From Fragum whitleyi (Eukaryota; Mollusca; Bivalvia; Cardiida; Cardiidae): a DNA stretch of 64,000 nucleotides. Shown here one piece after another: positions 25,701 through 37,700 of the stretch (the stretch's first letter is position 1; every line of letters starts with the position of its first letter). The position numbers and the translations under genes are program-made. The stretch covers positions 45,146,065 to 45,210,064 of the forward strand of contig OX411555.1 in assembly GCA_948146395.1 (NCBI GenBank). Direction: 5' to 3'. The notes beneath the pieces are model-generated. The model saw only the letters and a list, made by a program, of their open reading frames with translations. It made no database searches and had not been told where the DNA came from.

Positions 25701-28700
25701 TGAACAAAGTTCAATTGTGACCTTGACCATTGAACTTTATGACCCAGAAACAATAGTGCATGACTTTGGGTCTTTGGCAACAATTTTATAAAGTTTTCTG
25801 TTTCTGAGCCAACTGGTTCTTGAAATAGTGTCCAGTGATGAAAGTCTAAATAAAGGGTGGACAGACGGACAGATAAACATGGTGAAACCAATATATCCCC
25901 CCCTGTTTTGTAGATGTGCGGTATAAGAAGTTCTTCTTACCGACAAAGCCTGTAATAATTGTTGTCCAGTACTTTGTGTTTCTCTCTCAGACTTCTCTAG
26001 TTTGTTCAACTCAAGCTCAAAATCCTAATGGGGTATAAATAAAGATCATATGCATTCATTGGGCAAAAATATCACTGCTCTTGCTCTAAGAAGTATATCT
26101 TAAATAGATATTTGGAACAGTGAATAGAAACTGTTATGAATCAGTCACAGTCACTGTTCAAAGAAGTAGAATCCTCAAATACAATATTAAGAGGTTATTT
26201 AACATGATCGTGTACATACTGAATTCTATTGGATGAGACCCTGCAGAACCAGTCTATATTTGACGAGGCGATAGCCGAGTCAAAATATAGACTGGTTCTG
26301 CAGGGTACGAATCCAATGAATTCAGTATTGTACTCGATCATGTTAAATGACATCTTTATTTCACACCATACACTGAAAGTTCCACAATTAACAATTCGCG
26401 ACTTTTGAGAGAGACAAAGGGAATAGATCCAAAATGATCCGGATAAGGGCGTCAAATGCAAGTCACTTTGAACATGTTGAAACAAACATTTGTTCTAAAA
26501 ATAGAATTCCACGTGAAACGTTTATTTCATGTGTCAAGTCGATAAGCGCTTACTGATTATAATATGTAATTAACATAAAGCAGATTGACTACCCGTCGTC
26601 GCTTGAAATATACATTTTCATGTGAACAAATGATAAACAATGTAACAAATGAAGAAATCAAGAATCTTCTCAAGATCAAACTTGTTTAAAAATCTCCGAA
26701 CAGAGGGTTTGATACATTGAAAAGGCTGCGAAAAGTGGTGATATCCGGGACTGCAGCCTCGCTTTCATCGTACAATATAGCTTACCTCACTTTCATCGTA
26801 CAATATAGGTTGTCTCGTTTTGAAAAAAATCCGTATTGCACAGTAGCCTCGTTCTGGTTGTACAATATGGATATAGATATTTCACTCTCATGTGATGCAA
26901 AATAAGCGATGTCATTGGTCTAAATTGTTTAGGTGTGAAATAAATTAGTTTATTTTACTTCTTCTCCTCAGTAATCTTAATGCTTGTTTTGTGGAAAATA
27001 TCAAATATTTCACTTAAACTTAGACAATCTTTTAACAGAGGTGCTTAAATTATTTCTAAACATTATTCATTAAAATCAGAACAGTTCTATAGGATATACT
27101 GATTGTAAATAATTCTTACTGAATCATATAATGTTTGAAACTCATATAATAATCTCATTGAGATGATTCTAAAGGATACCAACAATATAATTTTCAATAA
27201 TTAACAATTTTTTGTTTAACAATGCCCACTTTACCAGAGATTTTTACTTATGGGGAAGGGACTTTTTATGATGGTCACTTGATAAAATTGATCCCTTAAA
27301 AGAAGTGCAGCAAAGCCATTTGGACTGTACTTACGGTACATCTTTTTTTAACTTACCATATTTTTCCTTATAAACACTCCCAGGAGCTATAAATAACATG
27401 GCCAGGGAGCTTTTATTCAGTATGTTTTTTCTGATCATTTAAGCCTTTTTCCCTTTTATTTGAGGTAAATTTCCTCTAAACAATAATATAAATGATGGTT
27501 AAGAGGAAATTCACACCAAATTATAGAATAAGTCTCAACAAGTTCTTGAAATTAAGGCATTTGAAATGGGTTTTCTTAGTAAAATATTGTAGGAGTGCTA
27601 CTATTGGGGAAGGCCCTATTATAAGGGGAAATACAGTCTTCAATCTTCTCCTTATTCATATTGAAAGGGGTCAATATACTTGGAAACAAACTTTTTCAAA
27701 ATAAAATTTTTGAATAAATATTCAAAGGACTCTTTACCTGAACAATGAAAATCCACAAGCACTCCAACACACGTCTATATGTACTGTCATAAAGCCAGTT
27801 CTTCAGTGCCGATATGTAGACCGACAGAAAATCTGTCACAGGTTTCAGACCTACATCCAGAGGAGCAGAGGGAGATTTCAGTGTTAACAGGACAGGTAGA
27901 GCATCACATACAAACAAGTTGATCTGAAAATACAAATAACTAAGTGCAAACTTTATAGTAAAGCTATATCAATGGGTCAGTGCAAAACAGTTGTAACTGC
28001 CTATATGTTTATAGGCAGTTACAACTGTTTCGCTCTGATCCATCAATATCGAAACAGATAAAGGTTGTTGAAAGAAAGTTGATCTGAAATTACAAATACC
28101 TGAATGTGAGTTTTATTAAGAACCATTACAGAGTTACAGATAAGATGGGGGTAAATCCAGTCTAAAATCTTTATTTCTCAATGAAACCCTATGTTGTTGG
28201 TACTCATTTCGATTGTCTTGAATAGACAATTCCAATGAGCACCACCAACAAAGGGTATGTACTATTTTAATTACAACACCTTGATCTAAAGTCCAAATTA
28301 CTCCCTCTATCTGCAGCTCTGCCATTATGGAAACAGACAAAAAATATTGACATCTAAGAAATGACCTCTGCCCATTAAATACATATTTTTCATCCAATCA
28401 CAATAATTTTTGGTAGACTGATAAAGGGTCACCCAAGAATCATTCATGAAAAATTTGGTTGATATCTATTTGTTAAATTCTGAGAAAATGATTTTCAAAG
28501 TTTCCACTATATAACATATAGAGAAATGACCTCTGCCCATAAAATACATATCATTCTGATCACAATAATTTTTTGGATACTGATAAAAGGTCAACCTAGG
28601 ATTATTCATGTAAAATTTAATTGGTATCCATCTATTAGAACCTGAGAAATGTCACTTTTTACCATATTTGGAAATTAGCCTCGCCCATTAAATCCATGTT

Positions 28701-31700
28701 TTTCATTGGATCAAAAATCTTGAACAACTTTGAAAGAGGGTCACCTAAGGATCATTCCTGTGAAGTTTGGTTGAAATTCATCCAGTAGTTTCTGAGGAGA
28801 AGATTTTTAAAGAAAAAGTTTAAGACCAGACGCACGGACTGACGGACGGACCGACGCACGACGGACACAACGCCATGACAATAGCCCCAGTGGCTTTCAG
28901 CCAGTGGAGCTAAAAAACTGACTTTGATGGTACCTAATATACCCAAAAACAAAGTAAATTTACCCTATAAGCCATAATACGACACTGTGCTCTAATGATG
29001 GCCATCAGATGATCCTTGTCTGTATCAACTGGACTGGTTACCAGTATATTACTGCCATTTTCTGATATTACACTGGGACTTAACTGAGAAGCAGTTTCCA
29101 TGACCTCTGACTTGTCTTTTCTAGGGTCATACCCATAATTCTCTAACATTATAAATTCTGAAAATTGTAAATAGTAAGTAAAAGAAGATAATCGTTTGAT
29201 TGAATAGGATATTGATTTATATTTCATTGAGTGAACAACAAAAGCTTTATTTTCAAAAGTGAAAATATAGCTTTTGATGTTCATTAAATGAAATATCAAT
29301 CAATATCTTATTGAAACAAACGATCAGTTCTATTTCTTTAATACAACAAGAGCACCGCCTACGGGTGCCTACGCTCGGCTGTCGAGTGCTGGATGTTGGG
29401 AAAAATTCTAAGTCGAAAAAGGGGCATAATTTGCACAAAATGAATCTAGAGTTATCCCCCTTGATAGAATAGGTTGCTCTTTTGATGGTGAACATGTGTG
29501 CCAAGTTTCAAGTGAATGCCTTCAGTAGAACCAGAGATATAACAAAATGTTAAAGTTTTCGCACGACGGCGACAACGACGACTACGACAACAACGACACG
29601 GAGACTATAGCAATACCTTGGGTTTTCTCCTAAAACAGCTGAGCTAAAAATGAAAAAAAGTGTGATAATTTAGGACAATTTTTTTTGAAAGTGTGTTGTT
29701 TTGCATGTGATTGCTATGCAAGGTCCACAGTGACCTCACTTATTTGGCTCAGCTTGGAAGATATCAGACAGGATGAAATGAACAGAAGGGGGTTAAAAGT
29801 TTTTGACAATTTTACCATCAGACAGTGAGTTTACCAAAATAGAAATATACAGTTATTTCTATATAAACACTGAAAAGCACTGAAGAAAATATCATAAACA
29901 AAACAGAACAAAAGCTCTGATCTTGTACAATATTTGCTGTCTTTGCTGGAAGTCATTGAATTATAGGACATGACGAGAATCTTTTTTTAATTCCTTGCTG
30001 TATGAAACTAGAACCCTAAAGATTAGTGTGACAAGGCTTTTAGTTTCATACCTCCATGAGTTACATCCAGGAATGAAATAAATAGAGGATATTAAATGAT
30101 TGGTCATGAAATACTGAATCTATTAAACAAGTCATCCTAAACAGATAAAAACAAGGCTGCGCCAAGTTTTTATTTGTTTAAGATGACAAATTTAATAAAT
30201 TCGGTATTTATTGGCACAAATTTGATATTCTATTTATAAAACTTTTTTAATAAGTAGCCAAAATCCCAGAATTCATCTGAATTCATAAAAAAAATTCCGT
30301 GTAACATATAACTCCTTGTGAAATATTACGTCATTTCCTCCATTATGACGTCACATTCACCACAACAAGAAAGCGCTGCCTTACATTATAAGCTCATTTG
30401 CATAGTTATTACATTAGTATAATAATACCCATGTAATATCAAAAATATTTAACGGGGTTATTTCACTCCCAAGACGTAGGTCATATTATAAATTATTCTC
30501 TTCATCTTTTAAAACATATTTACCATTCTTCAGCATTTCTAAACTTTGAACAGACATATGTAAATTGTGTCTGCCTTTATGTGCTGTCAGGTCATTCATT
30601 ATACCAAGTGTATTACCAAGGTGACGGTGATACCAATCTAGACAGGCCAACATGGCTGACACATTGTTGATTCTCTTACACATCTGAAAATGGGATCACA
30701 TTATAATTCTTATAGATAACCATGCTCTAATAAAACCCCATCCCCCCTTTTCAGATGTTTAAATAACCATTTTTGATGTGATTTTACAAGCCATTGAAGC
30801 CCCTAATAAAGGCCCATACAAGAAAATTTAAACCAACATCACTAAAAATTCAGCAGAGGTTTTATGCACCTTTCTCCAATCAAATTTTAAAACTTTGCCA
30901 AATTATGTTTATTTTAGGCCATGTTTTCAGCATCTTAACAGAAATTGATGGCTCAGCGCAAAAAAGTTGTAACTGCCTATATGTCTACAGGCAGTTATGA
31001 CTGTTTTGCACTGAGCCACCAATAAGTACTGTAGCCTCTACTATAAGCCACAGGGGAAAGTCCCGCTGATATTTTTAAAATATATATGATAATATAGTCT
31101 ATATTATCATATCTATTTTAAAAAATCAGCGGGACATTCCCCTGTGCTATAAGCCCATACCTTTCAAATGGAAAACAATGATTCTATAAGAGCTTTTACG
31201 GTCCATGTATACTTTGATAACTGAAGAAAATACAACAAGTGTCAGAGCACCAAATATTGTTTCATGTATTTCATGATAATCCATCGATAAACACTAAAGA
31301 AATATCTCTAAACACTGGTTCTACCAAAATGATGCCAAGCTTGCTAGCTCAGTGGGTAACCTTTTGGGCTGTCTATCCTGGGGTTTTAGTTCCAACCCCA
31401 GCTCAGCCAACTTTCATCAAACATCCGACAAAGGTCAATGAGACACTAGTAATTTGTCAACCACTAATATGGATGAAACTGTGGTTGTATTGGTCTTAGA
31501 AACTACAGGAAACCATGGGAAGGGGCACCATTTTCTGTGATATAACTGCAATAATGTTGAAAGTGGCTTTAAACCCCTGACACACAAATCAACCCAAATT
31601 TTGTGAAGCTGAAGCATTTGACTTAACAATTGACTAATTGACATTTAGATTTCAACCGGCGTTCAGGATGACAAAATGTAGCAAACTGTTTGCAATTCAA

Positions 31701-34700
31701 ACCCTATTTCACTCAAGTTGTCAAAACAGTGTAAACTGTTTGCAAATTATACCCTATTTCACACAAGTTGTCAAAACAGTGCAATCTGTTTGCAAATTAT
31801 ACCCTGCTTTACACATGCATGCAAGGCAGGGTATTATTTTCAACAGAGTTGAGTTTGCACTGTTCTGTCATCCTGTACACAGGGCATACTTTGCCAAAAA
31901 ACAAGTGAGGCTTTGACCCTTGGTTCCCCCCTTTTTGATCTGCAAATGAAATACTTACATCTCTAGTTATAGGTTCATGCCTGTCACACAGTAATGATGT
32001 CTGCCTGTTGAGAAACTCAAAACAATCCCCTGATCCAGTAACATCGTGTCGACATCCCCAGATTAGACTGCTTCTCTGCTGAGTCTGTAGATATTCAACC
32101 AACTGCAAAAGTCACAACAATAATTAAGATACAGTATACTACTTCAAAATACCTACAATTAAGATTGATTGATTGTATGGGGTTTAATGGGGTTCAACAT
32201 AATGCAGTTACATTTTCCAATTAACAAAATGTCTCTGCAAAACACTACAGCCACCAAATTGGCAACAAAGATTGACCTTGATATATGACCTTTACCTTCA
32301 CTTATAACCTTGACATATAATGTTTTGCATTCATGACATGTATTTTCATATTATCGGTTCAATGCAGTATCCCAACCCTGGAAATGTGCGAGTACAATGT
32401 CGGCATCTGAATTGGTGGTGCAACATGAATTAATACATGGACATTTGACAAGTCCCAGTGTATGGATTGCATTTTTAAATAAAAAAAGAGTTAATTTGTA
32501 AAGACTTTTTAGTTTATTTCTCTGAAGTTTTAACAGATCCTGGAGTTGGTGATTGGTGCAAATTAAACACTCAGCGGGTGAGGGCCGTAAATAAGGATGA
32601 ACCGAAAGAAATTCAATTACCTTTTAAAGACTATGCGTCATATTTTTAATCCATTATTAATATGATCAAATTAGACTAAGGAATATACACGAGGAAAAAG
32701 TGTTGCCGTTAAAACAGAAAACCTAAGCCTGGCCAGGTGTTTGGCAGTCCTTTTGAAGTTGGGTCATTCTCTGAGAAATTTGCAGCCTGACATCATATTT
32801 AAAATTTGCTAGAAAATAATTCATATGAATGCCCCATTTCTTTAACACTCAGATTTTTTTATTAGGTTTGTGATTTTTTTATTTTGAAATACGTAATTAT
32901 CCTTTATTATTCAGTTTGTTATGATTTACCATTGCATATTTTATTGAGTATTATATTTCACATTCAATTCAGAAATATTTTGTTCAAAATACGTTGCACT
33001 GATATTTTTTAATAACGAATTGGGAAGTGTGTGTGCATTTTAACAAATCACTTAAAAGCTGAGCTGGATGAAACAGCAACAGTGTGTGCTTGGTCAGTTG
33101 CTTGGGAAATTTCTGTAAAGGTCTCATACAAATCCATCCATAATATATGTAAAAGGAGACTGACGGTTGTGTTAACAAAAAATTTACTGACAGGGCCCGA
33201 GGTAATAAAACTTTTCTCAGGCTCAGGCTCAATTTTCTAAATTTCAATTTGAGATTACAGCTGTAATTCTATTTTAATACTCATTTTAATGTATTAGCAT
33301 AAAAGATAATAAATAACAACTTATTAATATCATCTTTTATTTTCATACATTTATTTCAACTTGAAATTAGAGAAAATTGAGCCTGAGCCTGAGAAAAGTT
33401 TTATAATCTCGGGCCCAGATGTACAAGCAGAGAAGTCACCTTTGTTGGTGTATAAAAACCTACCCTTGGACCTGCTAGTCTGTTTGCTGTTTTATTGGAT
33501 GTACCACATAGATCCATACTTAACATATTATCAGCCAGTTGACGGATTGTATTACATATTGCCTGAAGAAGAAAAGCTTTGTATTGTATAACATACTGCC
33601 TTTATTGCCTATAATTAAAGATTTACTTATTGTACACTTTATAAATACTTAATTTTTATTTAATTTCTTTAGTAAATTATCATATTGTAAATATATGGCC
33701 TACAAGAACCAATATATAAATTATGCTAAAAATTGTCTGAAGAGCAAATAAATGTATTTTTTTATCATAATTATTATATGATACAATCAACCTTCAGTGA
33801 CTCTTTTGCATTGTTTACAAGTCTATAAATTATGAGTAATCAAACAAGATTTGGGCTTCCAGCAAAATTTATTCCACTAGAAAAAAATTGACACAGGAAA
33901 AAATAATCCATGCAAACCACTTACACTAAGAAAACTTTCATAAACCTTCTGACAATATTTGTATTGCACTTGACCCGTGTAATCATGACCTCCTGCAGAC
34001 GTTGTGACGGAATTATCCGAGTCTTGTTCCTCTTTACAGGGAGCCAGCATGTGACACAATGTCTTACTAAATCCCACAATCCTTTGAAGTATCACAATCA
34101 CATCAACAGACGAGCTTGAAATAGGAAGAATAGTGTTCAAATTATCTGGCATTGGGATATTTGGAAATGATATGTTTGAAGTTAAAGATTCTGTGAATGA
34201 TTCTTGACCACCATACATGTTCACATGACCTAAACTAGCACTGTCATAAATGTAACTTTTGACTCGGTCGTCCAGATTAATAGAGTCATTTTGAAGTTGA
34301 TCTTGGACTTTTTCTGAGTTTATTAAACACTTGTTTGGTGAAATCTGTTTACTTTTCATCACAACTGGTCTCACTAAATCTTCTTGACCACCATCTTTCC
34401 TTTCAAAGTGTGCTTTGTCGTCATTTGTGTAGACTGGTGTACCTGATTTTATTTCTTCCAATGGTGGGAAATTATAATCCTCATTCTGTGAACCAGTCTC
34501 ATCAGTGAGTGTTCCACTGTCGTCTGAATCTTCGTTGTTGTCTGGGGTGACTTTTTCACTTGAAAGATAATTTGTGAGTTCTTGTGACACTATTGAAGGT
34601 CTTCGAACTTTAAATCTATGATCATTATCAGATTGCAAATTATCACTTTTATCTGAAGTATCATTGAAGTTACCAGCATCATTGTGACTATGGTTTACAT

Positions 34701-37700
34701 CCTCACTGTTATCAGGTTTACTGTTTTTCATGCTATTTTTATCATTTTTATTTTTACTCTTTCCTGATTGGTCCATCATTTCAATGTATTTCTCTTGTGA
34801 ATGGATATCTGGCAAAGAACTACTGTGTCTTACATTTGTAAAGGTCAAAAAGTCATCATCATAGTGACCTAATGACCTTGCCATAGTTCCAAGATATGTT
34901 CCATTTAATACTGCACTTTGGGATATGTTAACAGGGTCAGAGTTTGGTCTCCTAGGAGACACAAGGTCAATCGTTGGACTTTCTTCAATAGGAAAGACTG
35001 GACGTCCCTGCTGAGTTGTGACATTTGGGTGAAACACCTGTTTTGATTCCACAAGTTTTGATTGTCTTTGAGCAATTGGTTGTGAAGCACCATGAGTAAT
35101 CTGAAAGAAAAAAGGAAAGAAAAAATATACATGCATGTTATTGTCAGACAAAAAGGGACCATCTGGTTATTGCAAAAAGAGGTGACCCTTATGAAACTGT
35201 GCAATAACATTTCATGATTGCATGACAGAAAGACGGTGAATAGCCTGAACGTTCACACAGTGCATTAAAATCAATTTTGGGTTGTGAAAAGCAATTTTAG
35301 GTCAGTAGCCATCTATTGAGCACATAGTAAAGATTCAAATCTAGAGCGATCATTTTACTTTCCTGTTTAAGATTTTTTGTAATGCAACCTCCGCTTGACC
35401 TTTCCTGAAACCAACCTCCTTCAAATTACCATTTTATGGAGTTCCATGACGGTCCCTTTTTTCTTGACAGGTCACATTATTTGATTATCAGGCTGATTAT
35501 TTTTAGTATTTCTATCAAAGATTTAACAAACTATTGATTAATGCTACATATCTCCTAAAAGAAGTACTTTTTCTTTCAATTTTTAGCTAAAAAACTCATA
35601 TTTTTCATGTTTATTCCTATAACGACCTTTATTATAGAGTAAATACTAGAATTACAGAAAATTCACCAAAAGAATGCCAACATAAGTTATTTCCAAAAAT
35701 AATTGGTGTTGAATAATTTTTTTGCTACAATAAAAGATATCAAACTGAACTACAAGCAAGGTCTTGACAGCCATGAAAACTTAGTGTTTTGGTAAAATTC
35801 CTAAATGCTTTAAGCCTTGTCATGCAGATCCAAGAATATTCCTGCCTTGGAAGGAGATAAAGACAAAGTGAAGCCTGCATATATGTGTAGTCTTATCTTA
35901 GTCTATACTACCTGTTTTTTTATTTTCAAACTTCAAGAGTCCGAAATCCTATTTTAAAAAAATACAAAAAGTGCATCCGGTGCTTCTGGCACTTTGATTT
36001 TATTACAAAAGTGCCAAGGTTTATCTGACAAGAGGAAAAATATACTTACAGGGGTAGAAAAAGGGGAAGATGGAGAGCTGAATGCGCTGTTTGCTGATGG
36101 TGTCAAAGATTTTGATACTGTTCGATGTCGCAAAAATGGCTGACTTTGTGACATATTCATTGATAAACTGGTAGTAGACAAGTCACAATTCTGAAACTAG
36201 AATAAATAACATAATTTAATCTTCATATGCTTATATAAATTTGAAAGAATTTGGTATTTTCTTTTTACACAGTAAAAGAATTTGAAAAGCAATGTGTATT
36301 TATAAAACACTTCCATCCAACAATGGCCATCATCTAAATACCATTATGTGATTTCCATGCAAAAAGGATCATCTAAACCTGACCAGTCTGTACAGACTTT
36401 TCGCTTGCCAAATATTGAAATACTAGAGAAGTTGGTGAAATTCTGAGAACACATTCATTTTAACAACTTCTATGTACTAAGATTAAATGTGTTGACAGTG
36501 GGAGAAACTATGTAAAAAGAATTTGACCCTTTGTTTTACAGTGCCAGGATTTTACATACCTGTGGTTTTGTATGTAAAAGAATATTGTGGAAAAAGAAGA
36601 AATTGCTTGTGTCAAGCAATTTCTCCTTTTTCCACACTTTGTTTTTAGACAAAGAATCATTCATTTCCAATTTCACCAAGTTTTCATTGTAATCTTCAAC
36701 CTCTTACAATTTGGACCAGTCTAAAAAATTGGAAAAATAGCAAAGGTTTAAAACCCACCTTATCTGTTGACATAGACTGGACTACAAAATCCTGCATGTG
36801 TACCTTGATCACCACACTCCAGTGTTGTGCTTGTGTCAGGAATAACTCTCTCTGCAACCTCTTTCAATTTGGATTAGTCTAAAAAAAGTTGGAAAAAAAG
36901 CAAAGGTTTAAAACCCACCTTATCTGTTGACATGGACTGGACCACAAAATCCTGCATGTGTACTTTGATTACCACACTCCAGTGTTGAGCTTGTGTGAGG
37001 AATAATTCTCTCTGCAACCTCTTTCAATTTGGATTAGTCTAAAAAATCGGAAAAAATAGCAGGGTAAGGTTTAAAACTCACCTTATCTGTTGACATGGAC
37101 TGGACCACAAAATCCTGCATGTGTACTTTGATTACCACACTCCAGTGTTGTGCTTGCGTGAGGAATAATTCTCTCCAGGTCTGCATTCTGAAATACACAT
37201 TACAAATGAGCATGTATGTGACATTTCCAACAATTTCACATGTGCAATTTCGCATTGCAGGGATTTAGTAGCCTGGAAAGCCATGTGGGTCATTGAGATT
37301 ATTATCTGTTCATTTACAAGAACTTGGAGACAGTAGCCTTGTATAGAGTGCATGTTCAAGTCTCAGAGCAGGTTGTGACGCTGCACAGACTGATCTTAGT
37401 CTTAACTTTACGCACCAGCAAAATTGTCGGAAGTGTCACACAGAGGCTCTAATACTAGTGGCACCAAAAATGACAGTAGCTCTTATCAGACAGATGCAAA
37501 CACTATAACTCTTCTACTGGGAGCTGGGTAGTGGATTAAAATCTTAGTCTAAAAGGTGGAGTTAATCTGACAAAATGACTTCAGACTAATCCCCCTAGAG
37601 GTAAAAAAAAATCCTATAGTGGACATTCCAATGTTTGTTAGAAGGCCCACGTAAATTCTACATATACCAAAAACCAGATACAAAACCAACAACAATGACA

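Larger units (their letters stand above)
36700..37180 (-). repeat. Tandem triplication of about 160 bp containing an exon
   Basis: Each unit has repeat-derived 'aatttggattagtctaaaaaa' plus 'tttaaaac(c)cacc', then the exon. Donor edges lie at 37082, 36919 and 36759, i.e. periods of 163 and 160 bp. Confidence 0.85.

Noticed and set aside
31340..31402. tRNA gene
   Set aside because: Box-A and box-B-like sequences are present, but the acceptor stem does not close and there is no proper anticodon arm. It is better read as a SINE head.
37132..37359. Minus-strand 75-codon frame just upstream of exon 9a as an N-terminal extension of it
   Set aside because: It is in another frame from the exon peptide and consists of the same interspersed repeat seen at 19709-20030.
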